From positions 1 to 64,000 of the forward strand of contig CAWFLX010000068.1 in the NCBI GenBank assembly GCA_963816775.1: a stretch of 64,000 nt of DNA, given 5' to 3'. Both the position numbers and the translations under genes were made by a program. The notes under the pieces are model-generated. The model was not told where the DNA came from, made no database searches, and saw only the letters and a list, made by a program, of their open reading frames with translations. Of this stretch, positions 16,967-26,276 are shown in pieces. The DNA comes from JAFAXD01 sp963816775 (GTDB lineage: Bacteria > Pseudomonadota > Alphaproteobacteria > Rhizobiales > Xanthobacteraceae). Position 1 is the first letter of the stretch, and each line of letters opens with the position of its first letter.

Positions 16967-18316
16967 TTGGACGACAGCGAACGAAATCGGTTCTCCGCGC
17001 GCGCCGCGCGCTATGCCCGCGTCGGCACCAATGTCGGGGGCGTTGCGGCACGGGTTGCGGCCAATCGCGTGTTTGGCCTGCGGCTCGACCGCGCCAAGAA
17101 CGCGGCCGAACTCACCGCGGCGCTCGGCGGCCTGAAAGGGCCGATCATGAAGGTCGCCCAATTGCTGGCGACCATCCCCGACGCGCTGCCGGCCGAATAT
17201 GCGGTGGAACTCGCCAAGCTCCAGAGCGAGGCGCCGCCCATGGGCTGGGCCTTCGTCAAACGCCGGATGTCGGCAGAGCTCGGCCCCGACTGGCAGACGC
17301 GCTTTGCGAGCTTCGAGCACAAGCCGGCTGCGGCTGCGTCACTCGGCCAAGTGCATCGTGCACGCGCGCACGACGGATCGGAGCTCGCCTGCAAGCTCCA
17401 ATATCCGGATATGAAGTCGGCGGTTGAGGCCGATCTGCGCCAGCTCGACTGGCTGTTCGCCTTGCACCGGCGGATGGACCCGGTGATCGATACGTCCGAG
17501 ATGGGCAAGGAGATCGCGGCGCGGCTGCGCGAGGAGCTCGATTACGTGCGCGAGGCCCGTCATGTCGGGCTCTACCGCGCGATGCTGGCGGAGGTGCCGG
17601 AAGTGCGCGTGCCGCCGGTCTGGCCGGAGCTGTCGACCCATCGGTTGCTCACCCTCGACTGGCTCGACGGCACCAAGCTCCTGACCCACAAGGGCGACAG
17701 CCTTGAGATCCGCAACCGGCTCGCGACCGCGATGTTCAAGGCTTGGTGGTATCCGTTCAGCCGGCACGGCGTCATCCACGGCGATCCGCATCTCGGCAAC
17801 TACACGGTTTTCGTGGCCGATGGCGAGCCGCGGGGGATCAATCTCCTCGACTACGGCTGTATTCGCATTTTCCCGGCCAAGTTCGTCGGCGGCGTGGTCG
17901 ATCTTTATCACGGGCTGCTCAAGGGCGATGAGGCCTTGGTGGTGAACGCCTACGAGACCTGGGGTTTTCGCCGCCTCAACCGTGATCTGATCGAAACGCT
18001 CAACATTTGGGCGCGGTTCATCTACGGCCCCCTCCTCGACGATCGCGTGCGCACCATCGCGGATGGGGTCAAGCCGTCCGAGTACGGTCGGCGCGAGGCG
18101 TTCCGGGTGCATCAGGCGTTGCGCCAGAAGGGACCGGTCACCGTACCGCGCGAGTTCGTGTTCATGGATCGCGCCGCGATCGGCCTTGGCGGGGTGTTCC
18201 TGCATCTTGGCGCCGAACTCAACTTCTATCGGCTGTTCAACGCGGCCATCGAGGACTTCTCACTGGCGCGGGTCACGGCGCGCCAGGCCGCCGCACTCGC
18301 GCAGGTCGGGCTTTAG
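16967..18316 (+). CDS. ABC1/AarF/UbiB atypical kinase family protein
   Basis: Member of the ABC1 (ADCK/UbiB) family linked to quinone and lipid biology. The KxGQ-region equivalent reads GGLKGPIMKVAQLLA (residues about 49-62), followed by the Ala-rich loop AAAASLGQVHRA, the catalytic HGDPHLGN loop and LLDYGC in place of DFG. The length is 449 residues. It starts at TTG with GAGG six bases upstream. No quinone biosynthesis genes are adjacent, so assignment to UbiB itself is not made. Confidence 0.9.
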   Translation: MDDSERNRFSARAARYARVGTNVGGVAARVAANRVFGLRLDRAKNAAELTAALGGLKGPIMKVAQLLATIPDALPAEYAVELAKLQSEAPPMGWAFVKRRMSAELGPDWQTRFASFEHKPAAAASLGQVHRARAHDGSELACKLQYPDMKSAVEADLRQLDWLFALHRRMDPVIDTSEMGKEIAARLREELDYVREARHVGLYRAMLAEVPEVRVPPVWPELSTHRLLTLDWLDGTKLLTHKGDSLEIRNRLATAMFKAWWYPFSRHGVIHGDPHLGNYTVFVADGEPRGINLLDYGCIRIFPAKFVGGVVDLYHGLLKGDEALVVNAYETWGFRRLNRDLIETLNIWARFIYGPLLDDRVRTIADGVKPSEYGRREAFRVHQALRQKGPVTVPREFVFMDRAAIGLGGVFLHLGAELNFYRLFNAAIEDFSLARVTARQAAALAQVGL

Positions 18317-18394
18317 CGTTCGATTGCCGCGCAAGCGTTGCCCTTCGCGCGCATTTGCGCTACTTCCGCGCCCGGATCAGCGCTGGAGGACAGA

Positions 18395-18694
18395 ATGGCC
18401 GACCACGCCGAGGTCGAATACGGGACCGCAACCGGCAACGACTATGACGAGCACGAGGGCACTTACGAGGGCTTTCTGCTGTTTGCCAGCATTGGGGTCG
18501 TCTGTCTGGCGAGCATCCTGATCGCGCTGACCATTGGCGGCGTGCTCGAAGTGTGGTGGGCATCAGGGGTGATCATCCTTCTGGCCGTGATCACGGCGTT
18601 CTATGGCCTTGCCACCCATTCGCACGGACCGGGCCTGGTCGTCCTCGCTCTTGCACTGCTTGCTCTTGCGGCCTTCGGCCTGGGTCACGGGTAA
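18395..18694 (+). CDS. Membrane protein with aa3-type cytochrome oxidase subunit IV-like N-terminus
   Basis: The N-terminus MADHAEVEYGTATGNDYDEHEGTYEGF closely resembles bacterial aa3-oxidase subunit IV, a short one-helix protein. Here the chain runs on to 99 residues with two or three membrane helices, longer than the classical subunit. CTGGAGGA precedes the ATG. It ends nine bases before pntAA, so it heads the transhydrogenase operon, and no oxidase genes are nearby. Its role may be a transhydrogenase-linked membrane helper rather than an oxidase subunit. Confidence 0.78.
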   Translation: MADHAEVEYGTATGNDYDEHEGTYEGFLLFASIGVVCLASILIALTIGGVLEVWWASGVIILLAVITAFYGLATHSHGPGLVVLALALLALAAFGLGHG

Positions 18695-18702
18695 CCCGAG
18701 AT

Positions 18703-19836
18703 ATGCGCATAGCCGTCGCGCGTGAAGCGGATCCCGCCGAGCCGCGGGTCGCCGCAACCCCCGACACCGTGAAAAAGCTCACCGCGCTCGGCGCCGAAGT
18801 CGCGGTCGAAGCGGGCGCGGGCGTCAAATCCGGGGTGCTCGACACCGATTACACGGCGGCCGGGGCGACCGTGTCGGCGAATGCGATCGATGGCGCGGAC
18901 GTCGTGCTCAAGGTTCGGCGGCCGGGCGATGCGGAAGTTGCCGGCTACAAAAAGGGCGCGCTGGTCATCGCCATCATGGATCCCTACGACAACGAGGCCG
19001 CGCTCGGTGCTTTGGCGAAGGCGGGCGTAACGGCCTTCGCCATGGAGCTGATGCCGCGCATCACCCGGGCGCAGGGCATGGATGTGCTCTCCAGCCAAGC
19101 CAATCTCGCCGGCTATCGGGCGGTGATCGACGGCGCCGCCGACTACGGGCGCGCCTTGCCGATGATGATGACCGCCGCCGGTACCGTGCCGGCAACCAAG
19201 GTTTTCGTGATGGGGGCGGGCGTCGCCGGGCTGCAGGCGATTGCGACCGCGCGCCGGCTCGGCGCCATCGTCACGGCGACCGACGTGCGACCCGCCGCCA
19301 AGGAGCAAGTCGAAAGCCTCGGCGCAAAGTTCATCGCGGTCGAGGACGAGGAGTTCAAGCAGGCCGAGACCGCCGCCGGCTATGCCAAGGAAATGTCGAA
19401 GGCGTATCAGGAAAAGCAGGCCGCGCTCGTCGCCGAGCACGTCAAGAAGCAGGACATCGTGATCACCACGGCGCTGATTCCGGGCCGGCCGGCGCCGCGC
19501 CTGATCTCCGCCGCGATGGTGCAATCGATGCGGCCCGGATCGGTGATCGTCGATCTCGCCGTCGAGCGTGGCGGCAACGTCGAAGGGGTCAAGCCGGATC
19601 AGGTGACCGACGTCAACGGCGTCAAGATCGTCGGCTATCGCAACGTTCCAGGCCGGCTCGCCGCATCCGCATCGAGCCTCTATGCCCGCAACCTGTTTAA
19701 TTTCGTCGAGCTCCTGATCGACAAGAAGACCAAGGCGCTGGCCGTGAACTGGGACGACGAAATCGTCAAAGCGACCGCGTTGACCCGCGACGGGGCCGTT
19801 ATCCATCCGAACTTTCAACCGAAAACCGCAGGCTGA
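18703..19836 (+). CDS. pntAA: NAD(P) transhydrogenase alpha subunit part 1 (PntAA)
   Basis: NAD(H)-binding soluble domain (dI) of the proton-translocating transhydrogenase. It has the alanine-dehydrogenase/PNT N-terminal fold (AVAREADPAEPRVAATPDTV), the Rossmann motif VMGAGVAGLQAIATARRLGA near residue 170, and ITTALIPGRPAPRL. The 377 residues match the split alphaproteobacterial form. The ATG at 18703 is chosen since the family N-terminus begins there. Next gene after 10 bases: pntAB. Confidence 0.95.
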   Translation: MRIAVAREADPAEPRVAATPDTVKKLTALGAEVAVEAGAGVKSGVLDTDYTAAGATVSANAIDGADVVLKVRRPGDAEVAGYKKGALVIAIMDPYDNEAALGALAKAGVTAFAMELMPRITRAQGMDVLSSQANLAGYRAVIDGAADYGRALPMMMTAAGTVPATKVFVMGAGVAGLQAIATARRLGAIVTATDVRPAAKEQVESLGAKFIAVEDEEFKQAETAAGYAKEMSKAYQEKQAALVAEHVKKQDIVITTALIPGRPAPRLISAAMVQSMRPGSVIVDLAVERGGNVEGVKPDQVTDVNGVKIVGYRNVPGRLAASASSLYARNLFNFVELLIDKKTKALAVNWDDEIVKATALTRDGAVIHPNFQPKTAG

Positions 19837-19846
19837 GGGGAATTTC

Positions 19847-20167
19847 ATGGACCACGTTGCGACGGTGGTTGATCCATTTGTGTTCCGCCTCTCCATTTTC
19901 GTGCTGGCGGTGTTCGTGGGCTACTACGTGGTCTGGTCCGTGACGCCGGCGCTGCATACGCCGCTGATGTCGGTGACCAACGCAATCTCGTCAGTCATTG
20001 TGGTCGGGGCGCTGCTCGCGGTTGGGGTCCCGCTCGTGGTCAACGATGCCGGTCCGATCTGGGCGCGCGCGCTCGGTTTCGTTGCGCTGGTCTTTGCCTC
20101 GGTAAACATTTTCGGCGGATTCCTGGTCACCCAGCGCATGCTGTCGATGTACACAAAGAAGAAGTGA
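19847..20167 (+). CDS. pntAB: NAD(P) transhydrogenase alpha subunit part 2 (PntAB)
   Basis: 106-residue membrane part (first section of dII) with three hydrophobic helices (LSIFVLAVFVGYYVVWSV; SVIVVGALLAVGVPLV; ALGFVALVFASVNIFGGFLV) and the typical HTPLMSVTNAISSVI stretch. It lies between pntAA and pntB, completing the three-gene layout of this enzyme in alphaproteobacteria. A GAGGGGAA Shine-Dalgarno site precedes the ATG. Confidence 0.95.
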   Translation: MDHVATVVDPFVFRLSIFVLAVFVGYYVVWSVTPALHTPLMSVTNAISSVIVVGALLAVGVPLVVNDAGPIWARALGFVALVFASVNIFGGFLVTQRMLSMYTKKK

Positions 20168-20216
20168 CGGTGCGCGCGTCGATTTTTCGCGACGTCGACG
20201 GGCAGGGGGCCCATTC

Positions 20217-21614
20217 ATGAACGCCAATCTGCAAGGGCTGCTCTATCTGGTGGCCGGGGTCTTGTTCATCCTGGCCCTGCGCGGACTGTCGAGCCCAGAA
20301 TCGAGCCGGCGCGGCAATATGTTCGGCGTCGCCGGCATGGTGATCGCGGTGCTCACCACGCTCGCCGCGAATCCGCCGGCGGGCCTGATTGCCTGGATCC
20401 TGGTCGTGCTCGGCATCGGCCTCGGGGGCGGCATCGGCGCCGTGATCGCACGCCGCGTGTCGATGACGCAGATGCCCGAGCTCGTCGCGTCCTTCCATTC
20501 GCTGGTCGGGTTGGCGGCGGTGCTGGTCGCGGCCGGTGCGCTCTATGCGCCGAGCGCGTTCGGCATCGGCAGCGTCGGACACATTCATGGCCAGAGCCTC
20601 GTCGAAATGTCGCTCGGGGTCGCGATCGGCGCCGTCACGTTCACCGGCTCGGTGATCGCATTCCTGAAGCTGTCGGCGCGGATGAGCGGCAAGCCGATCC
20701 TGCTGCCGGCGCGTCACGCCATCAACCTCGCGCTCGCCATTGCAATCGTTGCGCTGATCATCTGGTTCGCGGTGAGCGAGAAACATCTCGCGTTCTGGCT
20801 GCTGGCGCTGGCGTCCTTCCTGTTCGGCGTGCTGATCATCATTCCGATCGGCGGCGCCGACATGCCGGTCGTGATCTCGATGCTCAACTCGTATTCGGGT
20901 TGGGCGGCCGCCGGCATCGGCTTCACGCTCGGTAACACGGCGCTGATCATCACCGGCGCGCTGGTCGGCTCCTCGGGCGCGATCCTGTCCTACATCATGT
21001 GCAAGGGCATGAACCGCTCGTTCATCTCGGTGATCCTGGGCGGGTTCGGCGGCGAGGTCGCGGGTCCGGCGCACGGGGCGGAGCAGCGCCCGGTCAAGCA
21101 AGGCTCGGCCGACGATGCGGCATTCATTCTCAAAAACGCCGGCAAGGTCATCATCGTGCCGGGTTACGGCATGGCGGTCGCCCAGGCACAGCACGCGCTG
21201 CGCGAGATGGCCGACAAGCTCAAGCACGAAGGCGTCGAGGTCAAATACGCGATCCATCCCGTCGCCGGCCGCATGCCCGGACACATGAACGTGCTGCTGG
21301 CGGAAGCCAATGTTCCCTACGACGAAGTGTTCGAGCTCGAGGACATCAATTCGGAGTTTGCGCAGGCCGACGTCGCGTTCGTGATCGGCGCCAACGACGT
21401 GACCAATCCGGCCGCCAAGGAAGATCCAACCTCGCCGATCTTCGGCATGCCGGTGCTCGAGGTGTGGAAGGCCGGCACCGTGATGTTCATCAAGCGCTCG
21501 CTCTCATCCGGCTACGCCGGCATCGACAACACGCTGTTCTATCGCGACAACACCATGATGTTGTTCGGCGACGCCAAGAAGATGACGGAAGGAATCGTCA
21601 AGGCGCTCGATTGA
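20217..21614 (+). CDS. pntB: NAD(P) transhydrogenase beta subunit (PntB)
   Basis: 465 residues: eight or nine membrane helices (dII) followed by the NADP(H)-binding dIII domain. dIII motifs are clear: VPGYGMAVAQAQ, HPVAGRMPGHMNVLLAEA, and VIGANDVTNPAA near residue 395. It couples proton entry to NADPH formation from NADH. It ends the four-gene operon, 49 bases after pntAB. The downstream gene is convergent. Confidence 0.96.
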   Translation: MNANLQGLLYLVAGVLFILALRGLSSPESSRRGNMFGVAGMVIAVLTTLAANPPAGLIAWILVVLGIGLGGGIGAVIARRVSMTQMPELVASFHSLVGLAAVLVAAGALYAPSAFGIGSVGHIHGQSLVEMSLGVAIGAVTFTGSVIAFLKLSARMSGKPILLPARHAINLALAIAIVALIIWFAVSEKHLAFWLLALASFLFGVLIIIPIGGADMPVVISMLNSYSGWAAAGIGFTLGNTALIITGALVGSSGAILSYIMCKGMNRSFISVILGGFGGEVAGPAHGAEQRPVKQGSADDAAFILKNAGKVIIVPGYGMAVAQAQHALREMADKLKHEGVEVKYAIHPVAGRMPGHMNVLLAEANVPYDEVFELEDINSEFAQADVAFVIGANDVTNPAAKEDPTSPIFGMPVLEVWKAGTVMFIKRSLSSGYAGIDNTLFYRDNTMMLFGDAKKMTEGIVKALD

Positions 21615-21637
21615 CGGCGGCCTCGACGTTTGCCGGA

Positions 21638-22684
21638 CTATTTGTAGATTTCGTTTGCCGCCTTGTAGGTCATCGCCTCGTTTTCCCAGGCGCTAGTGCC
21701 AAGCACCTTGGCATTGCCGAACGGCTGCAGGACCGGCGGCAGCTTGTCGTTGAGGCCGGCAACCACCGGGATCAGGCCTTGGCCGGCATAGATAGCCTGG
21801 GCCTCGTCGGAGAGCATGAAATCCATCAACAGCCGCGCGGCGTTCGGGTGCGGGGCTTTCTTGATGAGACCGGCGCTGTAGGGCGTCAGGCTCACGCCTT
21901 CGGCGAGCACGACCGCTTTCACCGGCAGGCCTTGCAGCGAGGGATAGTCGGTGAGCAGGAACGGCAGGTAGAGCGCAAATTCGCCGCGTGCGACCCGGCG
22001 CTCGGACTCGCGCTGATCGCGGGTGAACGTGACGCTGTTGGCGTAAAGCTTCTCATGATAGCCGCGCCCGAACGCCACATAGGTGGTCGAAAAGAAACTG
22101 TGCCCGCCGCCGGTTGGGCGGAAATCATCGGCGAGAATCTTGCCCTTCCATTTCGAGTCGGTGAGATCAGCGTAGGTTTGCGGCGGGTCGGGCGCGAGCC
22201 GCGTGTTCGCGAGCACCGCATAGTACAAGCCGAAGATCGGTACATGGACATCGCGTGCGGCCCAGAGCGCCGCGATGTCCGGACGAATACGCCCCAGCGA
22301 CGGCAGCGGCCCAAACGCCTCGACGGTGCCGTCTTCTTCGGCGAACTGGCGCGTCTGGTTGGGCGACGTGTTGGAGACATCGCCGAGCGTGCGGCCGGCA
22401 ACATATTCGGTCCTGATCCGCTCGCGCAGCTCCGAGGCGCGCAGGCCCAGCACATTGGCGCGGATCGCGTACTTCGCCTCGAATGCGGCGGCAATCTTGT
22501 CGTTGCTCGGGTTGCCGGGCAGCCCGGTGTAAAGCGTCACTGCGCCCTCGGCCTTGGCGGCGGCAACGATTTTGTCCCAGTCGGCGCTCGACTGCGCCTG
22601 AGCGGCGTGCGCTGAAAATATCAGCGTCAGCGCGGCTGCCACCGCCATCCGCATCGCCGTGTCCCGCCCAGGTGGCTCGATCAT
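21638..22684 (-). CDS. ABC transporter substrate-binding protein (iron(III)/spermidine-type, family 1)
   Basis: Periplasmic binding protein with signal peptide MRMAVAAALTLIFSAHAAQAQ. The mature part starts WDKIVAAAKAEGAVTLYTG, typical of the extracellular family 1/AfuA-like group, and has PHPNAARLLMDFMLSDEAQ near the C-terminus. Its start overlaps the dioxygenase stop as ATGA (22681-22684), so translation is coupled; an internal ATG at 22654 starting the signal peptide proper is the alternative. No permease or ATPase genes are adjacent, so it is an orphan binding protein. Ligand unknown. Confidence 0.85.
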   Translation of the reverse strand: MIEPPGRDTAMRMAVAAALTLIFSAHAAQAQSSADWDKIVAAAKAEGAVTLYTGLPGNPSNDKIAAAFEAKYAIRANVLGLRASELRERIRTEYVAGRTLGDVSNTSPNQTRQFAEEDGTVEAFGPLPSLGRIRPDIAALWAARDVHVPIFGLYYAVLANTRLAPDPPQTYADLTDSKWKGKILADDFRPTGGGHSFFSTTYVAFGRGYHEKLYANSVTFTRDQRESERRVARGEFALYLPFLLTDYPSLQGLPVKAVVLAEGVSLTPYSAGLIKKAPHPNAARLLMDFMLSDEAQAIYAGQGLIPVVAGLNDKLPPVLQPFGNAKVLGTSAWENEAMTYKAANEIYK

Positions 22685-23562
22685 GCCGCCGCAACGAGCT
22701 CGACCGGCCGCTCGCGGCACGTCGCGCGGCGCATGTCGCGCCGATACTTGGTGTCCTCGAACTCGGTCGCGCGATGCATGGTGGCGAGATTGTCCCACAT
22801 CAAGAGATCGCCGAGCCTCCAAGTGTGCCGGAACACGAATTGCGGCTGCGTTGCGAAAGTCATCAACGTCTTGAGGAGGCCGCGGCCGAGCTCGACCGGC
22901 CAACCCACGATGTGCGAGGCGTGCGAGGCAAGATAGAGCGCCTTACGGCCGGAGCGCGGATGCGTGTGCACCAGCTTGTGGTAGGCGGGCGGGCGCGACT
23001 CGAGCTCTTCCTTGGTTGGGGCCGGAAAATCGGCGAGCGCGCGCGAATGCCAGATCGAGTGCTCGACCGTGAGGCCTTCGACCAGGTCCTTCAGTTTGTC
23101 GGGAAGCGCGTCGTACGCCGCCCGCATGTCGGCAAACTCGGTGTCGCCGCCGGTGGGCGGGATTTCGTGCCCGAGCAGGAGCGAATAGGTGGCGCGGTTG
23201 GGGTGAAACGACATGTCGGTGTGCCACAGCCGATCGCCCTTGCGAAACAGCATCCTGCGATTGTCCGGCTGCATGATGTTGCCGTCGGCGTCGAGGTTGC
23301 CGACGTCGACCAGCGCCGGATTGTCGATCCGCTTCTTGTCGCCGGTGATCTTGAACATCGGCCCGACCTCGACCGGTCCGAACAGCCGGCTGAACTCGAC
23401 GTGCTGCTCGTCGGTTGGCGGCCGCTCGTTGCGGAAGATCACGACGCCATAGCGATGGATCAGGTCGTGCAAGGCTTGCACCGGCTGGCGCTCAGGCGGA
23501 GCCGCGAAATCGACCCCGGTCGCTTCGGCCGCAAAGATCGGGTGAAGCTGGTTGACCTGCAT
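22681..23562 (-). CDS. TauD/TfdA-family Fe(II)/2-oxoglutarate dioxygenase
   Basis: The metal triad is visible: WHTDMSFHP (His and Asp, near residue 113) and the distal MHRATEF His near residue 265. RRDMRRAT near the end holds the Arg that binds 2-oxoglutarate. The length of 293 is normal. Members oxidise sulfonates, aryloxyalkanoates or related acids. It is coupled to the binding protein downstream, so the pair may take up and oxidise the same compound. The substrate cannot be assigned. Confidence 0.9.
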   Translation of the reverse strand: MQVNQLHPIFAAEATGVDFAAPPERQPVQALHDLIHRYGVVIFRNERPPTDEQHVEFSRLFGPVEVGPMFKITGDKKRIDNPALVDVGNLDADGNIMQPDNRRMLFRKGDRLWHTDMSFHPNRATYSLLLGHEIPPTGGDTEFADMRAAYDALPDKLKDLVEGLTVEHSIWHSRALADFPAPTKEELESRPPAYHKLVHTHPRSGRKALYLASHASHIVGWPVELGRGLLKTLMTFATQPQFVFRHTWRLGDLLMWDNLATMHRATEFEDTKYRRDMRRATCRERPVELVAAA

Positions 23563-23581
23563 GGCGTTTCCTCAGATTTAG

Positions 23582-23746
23582 CTAGTGTCCCGATTCCGAC
23601 GTTCGCCTCCCTTGCCGCACGTGGTCATGCGAACGTCGGAATCGAAAAGGACACTAGCAACAACATGTTCCAGTGTGGCTTTGGATTTGACGTTCCTACG
23701 AGGGACTCGCCGCAAGGCTGGTAGGAACGTCAAATCCGCCACACTG
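23582..23746. repeat. Composite double-hairpin repeat, copy B
   Basis: Hairpin 1 spans 23582-23657 (feet CTAGTGTCC / GGACACTAG, inner arms CGATTCCGACGTTCG / CGAACGTCGGAATCG). The linker 23658-23670 is 13 bases. Hairpin 2 spans 23671-23746 (feet CAGTGTGG / CCACACTG, inner arms GGATTTGACGTTCCTAC / GTAGGAACGTCAAATCC). Both arms of each hairpin carry the same changes relative to the other copies, such as GACGTTC for GAAGTTC, so pairing is conserved. It lies between the divergent dioxygenase and hydrolase genes. Confidence 0.9.
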
Positions 23747-23801
23747 CGGACATTTGTCTCTAGTGGATCATAGGCGAATTACCGCCCGCGTTGCATGCAG
23801 G

Positions 23802-24599
23802 ATGAAGATACTGCTCTGGCTCTTGACACTGGCTGCCGGCGGCTACGGCGCGCTCGCCACCCTGATGTATTTCGGGCAGCGCTCACTGCTTTATTTCCCT
23901 GAACAGGCGCGCACGGCGCCGGCGGCCGCGGGACTGCCCGCTGCCGAAGAGGTTGTGCTCGACACCAGCGATGGCGAACAGGTCGTCGTCTGGCACCGGC
24001 CCCCGCAAGCCGGCAAGCCGGTCGTCCTCTACTTCCACGGCAACGCCGGGTCGCTGCGCATCCGCGCCGCGCGTTTGTCCGCTCTCACGTCCGACGGCAC
24101 CGGACTGGTCGCGCTGAGCTACCGAGGGTTTGGCGGCTCGACCGGCAGCCCGACCGAGGACGGACTCATTCGCGATGCCACCTCCGCCTATCGGTTCGCG
24201 GCCGAGCGCTATGGCGCAAACCGAATCGTGCTCTGGGGCGAATCGCTTGGAACCGGCGTTGCGGTGGCGATCGCAGCCGAGCACCCGGTCGCCGGCGTCA
24301 TCCTCGAATCACCCTTCACATCGACGGCCGAGGTGGCGGCCGCGATCTATTGGTTCATGCCGGTGCGTCTTCTGATGAAGGATCAGTTCCATTCGGACGA
24401 ACGCATCGCCCGCGTCACCGCGCCGGTGCTGATCATGCACGGCGAGCGCGATGCGACCGTGCCGATCGGGTACGGCGAGGAACTCTTCGGCATGATCACG
24501 GCGCCCAAGCAATTCGTGCGGTTTCCCGAGGGCGCCCACAACAACCTCGACGCGTTCGGGGCGCTCGACGCGGTGCGGGCCTTCTTGCGCAAACTGTGA
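23802..24599 (+). CDS. Membrane-anchored alpha/beta hydrolase (BEM46/ABHD17-like)
   Basis: A single N-terminal hydrophobic helix (MKILLWLLTLAAGGYGALATLMYF) is followed by an alpha/beta hydrolase. It shows YFHGNAGSL, SYRGFGGSTGSPTE, the nucleophile elbow LWGESLGTG near residue 146, the acid in HGERDATVP and the His in EGAHNNL. The 265 residues match the BEM46/ABHD17 group of serine hydrolases. The start at 23802 is chosen because the membrane anchor begins there. Substrate unknown. Repeat copy B occupies the upstream gap. Confidence 0.86.
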   Translation: MKILLWLLTLAAGGYGALATLMYFGQRSLLYFPEQARTAPAAAGLPAAEEVVLDTSDGEQVVVWHRPPQAGKPVVLYFHGNAGSLRIRAARLSALTSDGTGLVALSYRGFGGSTGSPTEDGLIRDATSAYRFAAERYGANRIVLWGESLGTGVAVAIAAEHPVAGVILESPFTSTAEVAAAIYWFMPVRLLMKDQFHSDERIARVTAPVLIMHGERDATVPIGYGEELFGMITAPKQFVRFPEGAHNNLDAFGALDAVRAFLRKL

Positions 24600-24848
24600 G
24601 GAGTTGCGGGCCGCCCTGCGTCGTGTCGTCGCGCGGGAAGTCCCGGGGTCGAGGAAATTGATTCACCAAATTCGAACGGCATCGCAATGCCGCCGCTGGT
24701 CTGGTCTATACTCCGTTTGGGGTTTCGGGGCTGCCGGGGCGCTCGTGAACACCGGACTTTGCGGCCATTTTCCCGGTTTGTGCCCTTAATAGGCCGCAAA
24801 CGCGAGTAGGGTTATGGCCGGGAACTCGGGGAAAATCTCATCCGGATT

Positions 24849-25703
24849 GTGGCGATGCTGAAGTGGCTCATGAAGTTCACGCTTGAGATCGCGCCACCTG
24901 TTGCCGCGACGGTAATCGGCGCGTTCGTGGTGCATCAATTATGGCCATCGGGCAAATCGGACGTGCAGCCGGCCGCGACGCCGCCCGCGGCGCAGGTGAC
25001 GACGGATGCGCCCAAGCCGGGCAGCGCCCCAAGGGTCATCGGCACCAAGAGCATTGAGGTACCGACCGTAGAAGCGCCCGCTACCGCGACGGCCGGGCCG
25101 CCCGGAAAGTCGGCTCGGCAGTCGAGCGACGTGGCCAAGACCGTAAGCAACCCGCCGTCGCCGGCTCCCCGCGAAAACGTCTTCGAGCGCGCCGAAAAGG
25201 CGCTCGCCGCAATCCCGCCGGCGAAGTCGGGATCTGCGCCGTCGCCGGCCGAGCCGCGCGCCCCCGCGCGAGCAACCGCAACAGTCCCGCTGCCGCCCGT
25301 GCCGCCACAACCGCCTGTGGCACCCGAGACGACGGCCGTTGTTGCGCCCGTGACCGCGCCGCCTGTGACCGCGCCGACCACGACCAGCACTGCGGCTGTC
25401 GCCCCCATGGCGCCGCCGCCGATGGATCCGCCGCGCGAGATCGCCTCTCCGTCGATTGCTCCGCCGCCGTCACCGCCGCCCCAGGTCGTTCACCGCGACC
25501 GTAGTCCGTTGCGCGTCTACCACAGCGACCGGGCCAATCTCGCCGACATTCCGATGGCAGATGGGGACGAGGCGCCTCCGCAAGAGGCCGCCGCAGCACC
25601 GCCTTCGGAGCAGACCGCACCGCAAGGGCCGCCGCGCGAGAAGAACATCGTCGAGAATATCCTCGGCTCGATACACTCCGTGCTGCCCGAGCGCTTGCGC
25701 TAA
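24849..25703 (+). CDS. Pro/Ala-rich single-span membrane protein, 284 residues
   Basis: One N-terminal helix (FTLEIAPPVAATVIGAFVVHQLW) is followed by about 200 residues of Pro, Ala and Thr repeats (VAPVTAPPVTAPTT, PPPSPPP) and a more structured end (RSPLRVYHSDRANLADIPM, IVENILGSIHSVLPERLR). Likely a periplasm-facing linker or envelope protein. The start may be the GTG at 24849 or the ATG at 24855. I do not recognise a family. The 249 bases upstream show no gene. Confidence 0.6.
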   Translation: MAMLKWLMKFTLEIAPPVAATVIGAFVVHQLWPSGKSDVQPAATPPAAQVTTDAPKPGSAPRVIGTKSIEVPTVEAPATATAGPPGKSARQSSDVAKTVSNPPSPAPRENVFERAEKALAAIPPAKSGSAPSPAEPRAPARATATVPLPPVPPQPPVAPETTAVVAPVTAPPVTAPTTTSTAAVAPMAPPPMDPPREIASPSIAPPPSPPPQVVHRDRSPLRVYHSDRANLADIPMADGDEAPPQEAAAAPPSEQTAPQGPPREKNIVENILGSIHSVLPERLR

Positions 25704-25748
25704 GGCGTAGGCGCGCTTCCCGACAAAATAGCCGGGCGAGAATCAAAT

Positions 25749-25773
25749 CGCGGGCAGGTATGACCTGCCCGCG
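25749..25773 (-). terminator. Hairpin terminator after rpsU
   Basis: Perfect 11-base stem CGCGGGCAGGT / ACCTGCCCGCG around a three-base loop, 25 bases beyond the rpsU stop. On the minus strand it is followed by ATTTGATTCT. It may also block reading from the convergent membrane-protein gene. Confidence 0.55.
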
Positions 25774-25797
25774 CAAAAACCCACGCCGTAGTTGAGG

Positions 25798-26127
25798 TCA
25801 GCGACCGCCGAAGCTCGGACGATCGCCTCCGCGTCCGCCGCCGGGTCCACGACCCGGGCCACCAGGCCCGCCCGGTCCGCCGCGACCCCCGAACCCGGGC
25901 TTCAACACTTTGGGCTTGCCTGGAATAAGGCCTTCACGCTGGGCCTTCTTGCGGGCGAGCTTGCGTGCGCGGCGGATGGCTTCCGCCCGCTCACGCGCCT
26001 TTTTTTCCGAGGGCTTTTCATAATGACCGCGAAGCTTCATCTCGCGGAAAATGCCCTCGCGCTGCATCTTCTTTTTCAGCGCCTTGAGGGCCTGATCGAC
26101 ATTGTTGTCACGAACGAGAACCTGCAC
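25798..26127 (-). CDS. rpsU: 30S ribosomal protein S21
   Basis: Small-subunit protein needed for mRNA start selection. The S21 core MQVLVRDNNVDQALKALKKK, followed by GIFREMKLRGHYEKPSEKKARE, is full length. A Gly/Arg-rich tail (GGRGGPGGPGGPGRGPGGG) extends the chain to 109 residues, as seen in related rhizobia. Confidence 0.96.
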   Translation of the reverse strand: MQVLVRDNNVDQALKALKKKMQREGIFREMKLRGHYEKPSEKKARERAEAIRRARKLARKKAQREGLIPGKPKVLKPGFGGRGGPGGPGGPGRGPGGGRGGDRPSFGGR

Positions 26128-26276
26128 GCGTCGTCCTCTCGAAATTGATCCTGATGAGCCGGAGCCCTCGCAGCGGGCCCGTAATTTGGCGCGGCGTGTA
26201 GCAGAAACAGTGTGGGAAGTCCATGCTCAGGGAGCACGCCCTCGAATTTGTTAGCCTGTTGCCGACAACCGCCCCC

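Noticed and set aside
20999..23724. Long plus-strand frames over the pntB end, the binding protein and the dioxygenase
   Set aside because: They run against genes with clear motifs and coupled stops and show no domain of their own.
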